The notes under the pieces are model-generated. The model made no database searches. It saw only the letters and a program-made list of their open reading frames with translations, and was not told the origin of the DNA. A stretch of 64,000 nucleotides of DNA, taken from NCBI RefSeq assembly GCF_003325355.1, contig NZ_CP030850.1, forward strand, positions 3,906,001 through 3,970,000, read 5' to 3'. Origin of the DNA: Runella rosea (GTDB lineage: Bacteria; Bacteroidota; Bacteroidia; Cytophagales; Spirosomataceae). The position numbers were made by a program, and so were the translations under genes. This document shows, in pieces, positions 19,248 through 27,160 of the stretch (position 1 is its first letter; each line of letters starts with the position of its first letter).

Positions 19248-19291
19248 ATTAAGGTTAAAGGCTACGGTCATTTTATTTTTTTAACCTTAAT
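19248..19291. repeat. 12-bp inverted repeat downstream of hemB
   Basis: ATTAAGGTTAAA (19248-19259) and TTTAACCTTAAT (19280-19291) are perfect reverse complements with a 20-base spacer, between the hemB stop and the fasciclin gene. The word ATTAAGGT / ACCTTAAT is shared with stem 2 in front of hemB. It could be a weak terminator or a protein-binding site. Confidence 0.55.
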
Positions 19292-19327
19292 AACGTTTAT
19301 TTTACACCTAATCATTGTTTTAGTGTA

Positions 19328-20281
19328 ATGAAAAAACTCATTGGTGTTTTTTTACTCGCAGGGTTTTTAGCAGCGGGCTGTCGTCAGGATGAGCCACAAC
19401 CCAAAAGCATTTCAGATATTTTACTCGAACAGGACGACCTCGGAATGCTGCGCGCGGCAATTACCCACGCAGGCTTGCAGGATGCCTTCAAAACCAGTAC
19501 TGTAACGCTTTTTGCGCCGACCGATGAGGGTTTCAAAGCGGCGGGGTTTGCCGATGCTTCCGCTATTACAGCCTTACCCGCCGAGCAAGTCAGGGCGTTG
19601 ATTACGAACCATGTCATTACTTCCAACTACCCATCGACAAGCATGTCGCTTGGCACGCACAATCCCGTTAGCATGATGTCAAAATCCAGACTTTATCTAA
19701 CGTACAACGATGGAATTGCGTACTTGAATCAGGCGCGAGCCAGCAAATTGGATTTGAATGCCACAAACGGCGTTGTTCACGTAATCAACGGTCTCGTCCG
19801 GATTCCTCAACAGACCATAGGCCAACTCCTAAAAAATACGCCTGAATTCAGTCTGTTCCGGGCGGCACTCTTAAAAGCCGTAGCCAGCGAAGCTCGTTTG
19901 AGAATCTTTACTGATTCTACAGGCGCTAACCCCATTGATCCTTCCTACACGTTATTCGTGCCCACCAATCAAGCTATGGAAGCTGCTGGACTCAATTTAG
20001 CAAGAATCAATTCATCGGCAGTTTCTTCCGCTGCTTTGGCCAATTTAGTCTCATATCACATTGCATTGAGTCGGTATTTTTCACCGACACTGCCTTCTGG
20101 CAGCCTGCCAATGTTTAATGCCGTGTACGTAACCCGTATTGTAAAGTCAGCCACAGGGATAAAAATTGCGGACGAGCTAACCGCTGCCCCCGCCACCACG
20201 GCCAATGTTGTGAGAGCAGATATAACGGCTACCAATGGCGTCATTTTTGCCATTGATCATGTTTTATATACTAAACCCTAA
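19328..20281 (+). CDS. Fasciclin (FAS1) domain lipoprotein
   Basis: A 317-residue lipoprotein with the lipobox ending at Cys near residue 18 (FLAAGC). Two FAS1 domains follow: residues about 28-155 (FKTSTVTLFAPTDEGF, then ATNGVVHVINGLV) and about 160-317 (SYTLFVPTNQAMEAAG, then ATNGVIFAIDHVL). FAS1 domains mediate adhesion or carbohydrate binding at cell surfaces. The gene is 62 bases upstream of a small exported protein on the same strand. Placement on the outer membrane is inferred. Confidence 0.9.
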   Translation: MKKLIGVFLLAGFLAAGCRQDEPQPKSISDILLEQDDLGMLRAAITHAGLQDAFKTSTVTLFAPTDEGFKAAGFADASAITALPAEQVRALITNHVITSNYPSTSMSLGTHNPVSMMSKSRLYLTYNDGIAYLNQARASKLDLNATNGVVHVINGLVRIPQQTIGQLLKNTPEFSLFRAALLKAVASEARLRIFTDSTGANPIDPSYTLFVPTNQAMEAAGLNLARINSSAVSSAALANLVSYHIALSRYFSPTLPSGSLPMFNAVYVTRIVKSATGIKIADELTAAPATTANVVRADITATNGVIFAIDHVLYTKP

Positions 20282-20342
20282 ATCGGGAACATAATTACCC
20301 TAAAAATTGTATTAAACTTGTTGCCAATCAATCAATAAACGC

Positions 20343-20843
20343 ATGAAAAGTTTAGTCGCTGCCCTAGTCCTGTTTTCGGTTGTCCTCACAGGATTTGTAA
20401 AATCTGAACAACCTTCTGAATCGGGTGATAAATTTCGCTATCGGGCACTTACTGGAAATAACCCCGTGAAAATCACTTGGGAAACCCTGCGTGATGTTAC
20501 TTTTAAGAAAAAATGGTACCCCGAGGAGTCCGTTTACATGCTTTACCCTACGTTTGGTCCCAATGTCAATAAACTCAATGGTAAGGAAGTATTGTTGACT
20601 GGGTATATTTTGCCGATTGATGTAGAATCAAATCTGTACGCGCTTTCGGCCTTTCCGTTCAGTGCGTGTTTCTTCTGCGGCGGGGCGGGTCCAGAATCGG
20701 TAGTTGGCTTGAAGTTCAAGAAAAACGGACGTAAATTCAAAACCGACGAACGGCATACCCTACGCGGCGTGATGAAGCTCAATGCCGATAATATCTACGA
20801 ATTGAACTACAATATCGAAGGGGCCGAAATAGCGGAAGAGTAA
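20343..20843 (+). CDS. Exported DUF3299-like protein
   Basis: A 166-residue exported protein with an N-terminal hydrophobic signal (SLVAALVLFSVVLTGFV). The core YILPIDVESNLYALSAFPFSACFFCGGAGPESV, with its CFFCGGAGPESV motif, resembles the DUF3299 family, periplasmic proteins of unknown role that often occur near lipoprotein or metal-handling genes. The two nearby cysteines may bind a metal or form a disulfide. The gene is convergent with pbpC, separated by only five bases. Confidence 0.7.
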   Translation: MKSLVAALVLFSVVLTGFVKSEQPSESGDKFRYRALTGNNPVKITWETLRDVTFKKKWYPEESVYMLYPTFGPNVNKLNGKEVLLTGYILPIDVESNLYALSAFPFSACFFCGGAGPESVVGLKFKKNGRKFKTDERHTLRGVMKLNADNIYELNYNIEGAEIAEE

Positions 20844-20848
20844 TTCTT

Positions 20849-23191
20849 TTACCGACTCAGCACTTTTATAAATACGTCCACGTTTCGGCCCTTATCGTCG
20901 CTACAGGATATTTTTACTTTTCCCACAGGGGGCTTTACAAACAAAGCTGTCTGTGGGTTTGTTTTTTGAATCAATTTATCATTGATGTACCAGTAGACCT
21001 CCCGTACGTCGTTGCTGGCCTGACAGGCCAACTGCAACTCCTGATTTTCGAGGAAATATTCACTCCCATCATTCGGGCTCGTAATTACGGGGGCACCTAC
21101 CTCAAACACGCGTGTACATTTCGGATTATGCGGCGGAATTCGTTGGAAAGGAATATGGTTTAATTCGTTGTAGGCAATTAATTCGGGGGCCATGTTTGGG
21201 TATAATTTCCGCACGTAGCCGCTGTCGGGAATACACTGAGTACAGTACGAAATTTCAGCGTTTTTATCGGTCAATACCCATTTCAAATGTTGGCATTTAC
21301 GCGTGGACGAGATGCCCATGATGGCGTAGTCGAGGATTTGGTGCGTACAAAAATCGCTCGGTACGTCGCCGCTTTCAGCGCATACTTTTCGGCGCGTAAT
21401 ATCGGCGGCGGGTTTGAACCAGCCCGTAGGCGAATTATAATCAACAGCGTTGAAGACATCAAACAATAGCGGGGTGGCAATGTTGGCCCCATTGAGTTCG
21501 GGGACGCCCACACCCGAAAAATTTCCTACCCACACGCCGACAGTATAACGGCGGTTGTAGCCAATGCTCCAAGCGTCTTTTTTACCATAGGAAGTCCCTG
21601 TCTTCCACGCAATACGCGGCAAATGGTAGGTATTATCAAAATTGTTGGGCAAATCAGGACGAGTAATTTGGGTTAAAATCCCGTTAATCAAATAGGCCGA
21701 TTCGGGAGAAATAAGTACTTCTCCTTTTGATTTTTTGGTATCTGCCGAATAATTTAAACCGTGTATTTTTCCTCCATTGGCAAAACTTGTAAAAAGGCGC
21801 GTCAGCTCTTCTAACGTGACTCCACAACCGCCCAAAATCATGGAAAGCCCCAAGTCTTTGGACTGTTTTTTCACGGTTTGAAAATCTGATTTTTTCAGAT
21901 AACCAATCAAAACACTCGGGGTCAGTTCTTTTAACACCTTCACGGCCGGAATATTGAGCGAATTGGCCAAAGCAAACTCAATCGTCACTTTTCCATTGAA
22001 ACGACGGTCAAAGTTTTCTGGCTCAAAACCACCGAAATTGGTCGGCACATCATTGATGGCTGACTTGGGCGTAATCATTCCTTTGTCAAACGCAATGGCG
22101 TAGAGCAGGGGCTTTAGGGTACTACCCGGCGAGTGTACCGCTCTGATACCATCCACCTGTCCGCCATCGTACGGATTGTTAAAATCAGCCGAGCCTACGT
22201 AGGCTTCCACGCGCATGGTTTCATTATTGACCACAATGACCGCAGCATTGTGAATGTCCATACTTTGCAGTCGATTGACATAATTTCGGGTCATTTGCTC
22301 TACCTGTGCCTGCCGGGTCGGCAAAATTGCAGTTCGGATAATGGGCGTATTTTTATGCTCTTTTCTCAAACGAAATGCCAAATGAGGAGCCAACTTGGGC
22401 GCTTCGCGACGATAGGCATTCAGGGGTTCGTTGATGGCATCGGCAATGACTTGTTTATCAAACAAGGCGGCTTTTTCAAATCGACGAAGCCATTTGTTTC
22501 GTTCCTGAACAATAAAGACATTTTTTCGACCCAATCGCAAACTTGAAGGGCGATTAGGAATGATGGTCAACGTTGTGATTTCGGCCAAACTCAGCAACTG
22601 CGGTAGTTTTCCAAAATACAGTAAAGACGCTGATTTCATGCCTTCAATATTGCCACCGTAAGGAATTAGATTGAGGTAGAGTTGCAAAATTTCGTCTTTG
22701 GAATAATGCAATTCCAACTGCATCGCCCTGAAAAGCTCAATTGCTTTGCTCAAATACGTGCGCTGTCGAGGCTCCAACAAACGCACTACCTGCATCGTAA
22801 TTGTAGAAGCGCCTGAGCTTCTACGCCCTGTCATTGTATTTTTAAGGAAAGCCCGCCCTAAGGCAAAGGGGTTAAATCCAGGATGATAATAAAAATAACG
22901 GTCTTCTTTTTGGAGAATAGTTTGTCGAAGTACGGGCGTAATCTCCTCCAACTCCGTATACAATCTCCATTTGTCATCATCATTCAGAAAGGCGTGCAGA
23001 ATCGTCCCATCTGAAGCAGTAATAAGCGTTGAGTAGCGCGGAGAAACCTTAAAAGGAATCGCAACATCTAACAGTAAAAAAAGCAGAAAAGGGGTTATAA
23101 ATAGCCAAAAACGGGAAGGACGAAGCCATTTTTTCAGTACGTTAGAAGATTTTTGGCCACCTTCTTTCATTAACTTGAATGCCTTCCACAT
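20849..23191 (-). CDS. pbpC: Penicillin-binding protein 1C
   Basis: A 780-residue bifunctional peptidoglycan synthase. A membrane anchor near residues 30-50 is followed by a GT51 glycosyltransferase domain (LQKEDRYFYYHPGFNPFALG) and a transpeptidase domain with SPGSTLKP (active-site Ser), ANSLNIPAVK (SxN) and WKTGTSYGKKDAW (KTG). The C-terminal 90 residues form the BiPBP_C domain special to PBP1C. In many bacteria pbpC is next to a large alpha-2-macroglobulin gene; here that partner is absent and a DUF4286 gene precedes it by 20 bases. Confidence 0.96.
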   Translation of the reverse strand: MWKAFKLMKEGGQKSSNVLKKWLRPSRFWLFITPFLLFLLLDVAIPFKVSPRYSTLITASDGTILHAFLNDDDKWRLYTELEEITPVLRQTILQKEDRYFYYHPGFNPFALGRAFLKNTMTGRRSSGASTITMQVVRLLEPRQRTYLSKAIELFRAMQLELHYSKDEILQLYLNLIPYGGNIEGMKSASLLYFGKLPQLLSLAEITTLTIIPNRPSSLRLGRKNVFIVQERNKWLRRFEKAALFDKQVIADAINEPLNAYRREAPKLAPHLAFRLRKEHKNTPIIRTAILPTRQAQVEQMTRNYVNRLQSMDIHNAAVIVVNNETMRVEAYVGSADFNNPYDGGQVDGIRAVHSPGSTLKPLLYAIAFDKGMITPKSAINDVPTNFGGFEPENFDRRFNGKVTIEFALANSLNIPAVKVLKELTPSVLIGYLKKSDFQTVKKQSKDLGLSMILGGCGVTLEELTRLFTSFANGGKIHGLNYSADTKKSKGEVLISPESAYLINGILTQITRPDLPNNFDNTYHLPRIAWKTGTSYGKKDAWSIGYNRRYTVGVWVGNFSGVGVPELNGANIATPLLFDVFNAVDYNSPTGWFKPAADITRRKVCAESGDVPSDFCTHQILDYAIMGISSTRKCQHLKWVLTDKNAEISYCTQCIPDSGYVRKLYPNMAPELIAYNELNHIPFQRIPPHNPKCTRVFEVGAPVITSPNDGSEYFLENQELQLACQASNDVREVYWYINDKLIQKTNPQTALFVKPPVGKVKISCSDDKGRNVDVFIKVLSR

Positions 23192-23211
23192 CGCTACTGC
23201 CCCAATTAAAA

Positions 23212-23514
23212 TTATACTTCCTCCAACAACGTTCGGAAAGAAACATATCTATTCAGAAAACGTAGGTGATGTTTATCCTGAAATTCTTTTGCGTGGAGTT
23301 GGTCGAAAGTAAAATAATCTTCCATGGTCTGAAAATAGTACTGACACGAGAAGGTCGTTCCTTCGTTGTCTATTTCGGTCAACAGCTTTAATACCTTATT
23401 GCCCATCGGCAATCCTGTGGCCATAATCTCGGGGATATGAACGTTTTTCATCCATTGCAGCCATTCCAACTCCAAGGCCTTATCTATGTTTACAGTAACA
23501 CTGTGAAGAATCAT
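23212..23514 (-). CDS. DUF4286 family protein
   Basis: A 100-residue cytoplasmic protein of the DUF4286 family, common in Bacteroidota: MILHSVTVNIDKALELEWLQ, then HIPEIMATG and the C-terminal FLNRYVSFRTLLEE. The predicted fold is a ferredoxin-like dimeric alpha-beta barrel. Its function is unknown. It is just upstream of pbpC on the same strand and probably shares its transcript. Confidence 0.85.
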   Translation of the reverse strand: MILHSVTVNIDKALELEWLQWMKNVHIPEIMATGLPMGNKVLKLLTEIDNEGTTFSCQYYFQTMEDYFTFDQLHAKEFQDKHHLRFLNRYVSFRTLLEEV

Positions 23515-23600
23515 ATCAATTGTTTTTTTGTTCTCTAATTAGCGCAATATTTAAAAAAATGAGCGATTATTCGTCACAACAAAAAAATAATCTTGATTTC

Positions 23601-23631
23601 TTTGGCGTTTCAGGAGAAACTGGTAGCTTTA
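23601..23631 (+). promoter_or_regulatory. Possible promoter of the AlbA_2 gene
   Basis: TTTG at 23601-23604 and TAGCTTTA at 23624-23631 are spaced by 19 bases; the last base departs from the TAnnTTTG consensus. Start of transcription near 23638 would support the start codon at 23682 over the earlier ATG at 23559. Confidence 0.35.
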
Positions 23632-23681
23632 TCAACTGCTCAGGCAGTCTAAAGCGTCCCTCCAATTTTAAGACCTGTCCA

Positions 23682-24386
23682 ATGGACTATAAGGCACTCA
23701 AAGAATTGGTCAGACAGGGTGAAGGCAAACGGGTAGAGTTTAAACTCAAAAGCAATCACCCCGAGAAAATCGTCCGAGAAGTGGTGGCTTTTGCCAATAC
23801 TGACGGCGGGCGTCTCCTCATCGGCATCGGCGATGACCGCACTATTAAAGGCCTCAAATACGTCGACGAAGACGAGTACCTTCTGACACGGGCCATCGAA
23901 AAATACTGCTCCCCTGGCATTGAATACTCCATTGACCGCATTCCCGTTGGCGAAGAGCGCGACGTGCTTGTGTTTACGGTGTATCCCAGCAAAGGGCGCC
24001 CGCACTACGTATTGCAAGAAGCGGAACACCCACGCGTGAATACGACCTTTGTCCGCAAAAAATACGTCCCCCAAAAAAATACCAATCAGGTGCGTAAAGC
24101 CTATGTACGCGTTGCCGACAAGTCCATTCAGGCGAGTTGGGAAATGCGGGAGATTTTACGCCGTAAGAGCGACGACCGCAATGTTCAGTTCAGATACGGA
24201 GAAAAAGAGCGCAAGCTCATGCAGCATTTAGATCAACACCAAAGCGTAACGGTCGATGTATTTGCCAACATTGCCAACATTCCCCGAAATTTAGCCTCCA
24301 AAACCCTTGTGTTATTGGTCCTCGCCAATGTGCTGGAAGTACATCCCGACGAAATGGTTGACCGTTTTACCGTCGCAGGATTTTAA
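23682..24386 (+). CDS. AlbA_2 (Schlafen-type) ATP-binding / helix-turn-helix protein
   Basis: The start at ATG 23682 (MDYKALKELVRQGEGKRVEFK) fits the family, giving 234 residues; an ATG at 23559 would add about 40 residues of unmatched sequence. The AlbA_2 domain has EFKLKSNHPEKIVREVVAFANTDGGRLLIGIGDD, the classical core, then ALEKYCSPGIEY-like and VFTVYPSKGRPHYV blocks. The C-terminal 60 residues (KLMQHLDQHQSVTVDVFANIANIPRNLASK) look like a winged helix. These proteins are seen in regulation and in some defence settings; no defence neighbours are visible here. Confidence 0.82.
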   Translation: MDYKALKELVRQGEGKRVEFKLKSNHPEKIVREVVAFANTDGGRLLIGIGDDRTIKGLKYVDEDEYLLTRAIEKYCSPGIEYSIDRIPVGEERDVLVFTVYPSKGRPHYVLQEAEHPRVNTTFVRKKYVPQKNTNQVRKAYVRVADKSIQASWEMREILRRKSDDRNVQFRYGEKERKLMQHLDQHQSVTVDVFANIANIPRNLASKTLVLLVLANVLEVHPDEMVDRFTVAGF

Positions 24387-24395
24387 TAAACCAAA

Positions 24396-24426
24396 AATCC
24401 ATCACCCTCAGAAAGGATGATGGATT
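24396..24426 (+). terminator. Hairpin after the AlbA_2 gene
   Basis: AATCCATCA (24396-24404) pairs with TGATGGATT (24418-24426) around a 13-base loop, ten bases past the stop codon. A proper T run is missing. Confidence 0.5.
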
Positions 24427-24566
24427 GTATACTACCTAAACCTCTACCATTATATTTTTTTTCGGAAAGCTCCGAAATTAAAAATACTTGGTTGTACCTC
24501 TTATAACTTCCGTACAGCCAAATTTGTTCCGTAAAAACAAAAAACACCCCTTTTTGTTATCAAAAG

Positions 24567-24600
24567 CCTCAAATTATTGGTTTTTGAGGGGATTTATTTT
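24567..24600 (+). terminator. Hairpin with T-rich tail between convergent genes
   Basis: CCTCAAA (24567-24573) pairs with TTTGAGG (24583-24589), followed on the + strand by a T-rich stretch up to 24610. It lies between the AlbA_2 gene and the end of the convergent permease gene. The remaining 220-base gap shows no gene. Confidence 0.5.
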
Positions 24601-24610
24601 TTGATTTTTT

Positions 24611-26263
24611 CTACGCTATTTTACTTCTACGGTATCCATAACCAAAATAAATGATTAGCCCCGCCGCCATCCATGCAAAAAATACAAACCATGAATTAAC
24701 AGGAATTTCAATCATCAAGTAGCTGCAACAAAGCACTCCCAACACGGGAATCAAAGACCATTTGCGCAGAAAACTAAAAACAGAAAAGGCAAAAGAGAGA
24801 AATACAAAAATCAAAAACAGGTATTCTTGGTGTTGTTCATTGCCAAAATGCGAAAAGCCTCCAAAGATTCTTTCTCGAGTAAGAAAGGCAAACACAATCC
24901 ATAAGGCTGGCACAATAAATTGGCCATTGATGTAAGGTAAACTAAAGGATTTTTTAACCGTACGGCTTTCTCTTGGCAACACCAACACACCACCGCACAC
25001 CAACACAAACGCAAACAACGTACCGATGCTAGTCAAATCTGTTACCAAAGAAGCATCCATAAACAACGCGGGAATTGCCACCAAAAAGCCCGTCATAATC
25101 GTTGCAAAAGAGGGCGTACTGTATTTGGGGTGAATTTTACTGAAAGCCTTCGGCAGCAGTCCGTCCCGACTCATGCTCATCCAAATACGCGGCTGACCTA
25201 TCTGAAATACCAACAATACACTCGTAGCCGCCACAACGGCACTAACTGAAACAAAATAACCTACTTTCGGCTGACCAATCTTATCAAATACATACGCCAA
25301 TGGGTCGGCTACGCCCTGAAACTCCGAATAATTGACCATGCCCGTAATAACCAACGCAATAACGATATAAATCACGGTACAAATAATCAACGAATAAATC
25401 ATTCCTCGGGGTAAATCGCGCTGCGGATTGGCGCATTCTTCCGCCGTGGTTGAAATGGCATCAAAGCCGATGTAAGCAAAAAACACCGCCGATACGCCTT
25501 TCAACACGCCTCCAAATTCGTTGGGAAAGAAAGGCGTCCAGTTGTCGGTATTGATAAAAAATACACCGACCACTACCACTACCAACAGCACAAGAAGCTT
25601 TAAACCAACCATTGCATTGGCACTTTTCTTGCTTTCTTTGATGCCAATATAGGCTAAAATCGTGACCAAAATCACAATGACAAAAGCGGGTAAATTAAAG
25701 ATCAGCCTTGTATCTCCCACCATAGGAGCGGCCGTCCAAGCCAGATTTTCGAGCGGCTTACCTGCTGCCTGTGCTGCTTCATAGAGTTTAAGTGCCGTTG
25801 TGGTATCGGTGACCATCCAGCGCGGCAAAACGATGCCGATTCCCTGTAAAATATTATCGAAATAACTACTCCACGATATTGCGACCACGATATTGCCGAT
25901 GGCATATTCTAAAATCAATGCCCAGCCGATAATCCAAGCGACCACTTCGCCAAAGGTGACGTAAGAATAGGTATAGGCACTCCCTGATACGGGAACACGG
26001 GAAGCAAATTCGGCGTAACACAGGGCCGTAAATCCACAAGTAATCGCCGTAATGACAAATAAGAAAATAACGCCCGGCCCTCCGTCATAAGCGGCAGCGC
26101 CAATCGTTGAAAAAATCCCTGCTCCGATAACCGCCGCAATTCCCATCGATACCAAATCACGAACCCCAAGGATTTTTGACATTCCGCCGTTGGAATGGCT
26201 CTCAGCTTCGGCATTTTTCAGAATTTGCTCTAATGATTTTTTTCGAAAAAGGGAATTGTTCAT
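24611..26263 (-). CDS. APC superfamily amino acid permease
   Basis: A 550-residue transporter with about 13-14 hydrophobic segments. The N-terminal soluble stretch (SKILGVRDLVSMGIAAVIGAGIFST) contains the GAGIF-type substrate loop of amino-acid/polyamine/organocation permeases. The text FFAYIGFDAISTTAEECANPQRDLPRGM is the classical motif of cationic amino acid transporter-like members. Length and the two extra C-terminal helices resemble the CAT/YfnA type. The substrate is probably an amino acid, cationic or neutral. The gene stands alone. Confidence 0.92.
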   Translation of the reverse strand: MNNSLFRKKSLEQILKNAEAESHSNGGMSKILGVRDLVSMGIAAVIGAGIFSTIGAAAYDGGPGVIFLFVITAITCGFTALCYAEFASRVPVSGSAYTYSYVTFGEVVAWIIGWALILEYAIGNIVVAISWSSYFDNILQGIGIVLPRWMVTDTTTALKLYEAAQAAGKPLENLAWTAAPMVGDTRLIFNLPAFVIVILVTILAYIGIKESKKSANAMVGLKLLVLLVVVVVGVFFINTDNWTPFFPNEFGGVLKGVSAVFFAYIGFDAISTTAEECANPQRDLPRGMIYSLIICTVIYIVIALVITGMVNYSEFQGVADPLAYVFDKIGQPKVGYFVSVSAVVAATSVLLVFQIGQPRIWMSMSRDGLLPKAFSKIHPKYSTPSFATIMTGFLVAIPALFMDASLVTDLTSIGTLFAFVLVCGGVLVLPRESRTVKKSFSLPYINGQFIVPALWIVFAFLTRERIFGGFSHFGNEQHQEYLFLIFVFLSFAFSVFSFLRKWSLIPVLGVLCCSYLMIEIPVNSWFVFFAWMAAGLIIYFGYGYRRSKIA

Positions 26264-26449
26264 TTGAAGTGTTGTTTAGGGTTTAGCTTGCTTTTAAAGC
26301 GGGTAAAAATAGGAATTATTACGACAAATCTCGCCAAAAACTGATTTTTTGGTGTAAAAGACACTTTTTTATCAATAACATTAAAAGGTATAGCAGAGAA
26401 GATAAAATGGATTTTCAGCCTACAAAAACGTTCATTAATCCCAGCTGAT

Positions 26450-27082
26450 TCACCGACTTTTAGCCGCTATGTAGTCTTCCCACGTATCAATATCCGACAA
26501 TGTCTCTAACAGATAATAACCCGCAGAATCATTGTTATGTTGACTCATTTGCGCTAAATCAGTGATGGTTTCTTGTAGGAGCGTTGGTTGACTCCATGAT
26601 TTGTTTTCAAACAAACTTCGATGCAGGTCTTTCATTCCCAATAAGTAATAACCTCCGTCGTCGGCTGGGCCGATGACCACCTCATGGGTTTCCAATGCGG
26701 CAAATGCACTTGATAAATGCTCAGACCGAATGGCCAAACAATCACTTCCTACAATAACGACACAATCAGCGATTTTCAATTCTGTTTCAAATGCCGCTTT
26801 CATTCGGTCGCCTAAATCGGGGCTTTCACATTGTAGTTTCTTTTCAAAAAAAGGCGCATTCCACAGATCATTGTCGTTGATAAAATCCCCGTAGTAAACA
26901 CAAACCCGTTTTTGGGTAAATTCAACGGCATCTCCTATCCATTCTTTCATGACATTTTTAGTATGTTGAAGCAACTCTACGTATACGTTCACAGCTTTTT
27001 CATTGCCTACCGTAGCCGCCACACGCGTCTTCACTTTACCTAAAATCGGGTTTTTAACAAAAACAATAACTGAGTAAATCAT
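26450..27082 (-). CDS. DUF2064 / TIGR04282-type glycosyltransferase-like protein
   Basis: The start at ATG 27082 (MIYSVIVFVKNPILGKVKTR) gives 210 residues. The GT-A-like fold is indicated by IVFVKNPILGKVKTRVA, then VVIVGSDCLAIRSEHL and IGPADDGGYYLLGM, the family signature. The relatives named TIGR04282 are found in arsenosugar-type gene clusters with a second transferase and a radical SAM enzyme; those partners are absent, so its role is open. It is divergent from the DUF3857 gene (78-base gap). Confidence 0.85.
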   Translation of the reverse strand: MIYSVIVFVKNPILGKVKTRVAATVGNEKAVNVYVELLQHTKNVMKEWIGDAVEFTQKRVCVYYGDFINDNDLWNAPFFEKKLQCESPDLGDRMKAAFETELKIADCVVIVGSDCLAIRSEHLSSAFAALETHEVVIGPADDGGYYLLGMKDLHRSLFENKSWSQPTLLQETITDLAQMSQHNNDSAGYYLLETLSDIDTWEDYIAAKSR

Positions 27083-27160
27083 TCGTTTGGGTTGGATAGT
27101 TGAAAGAAAGATAGTAAGATTGATAAAAAAATAGAACAATTGAGCAGTTCATACGCATTT

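Noticed and set aside
23682-24386. AlbA_2/Schlafen-type protein as part of a phage defence system
   Set aside because: Neighbours are a cell-wall synthase and an amino acid permease; no nuclease, toxin or other defence gene is close, so a defence role is unsupported.
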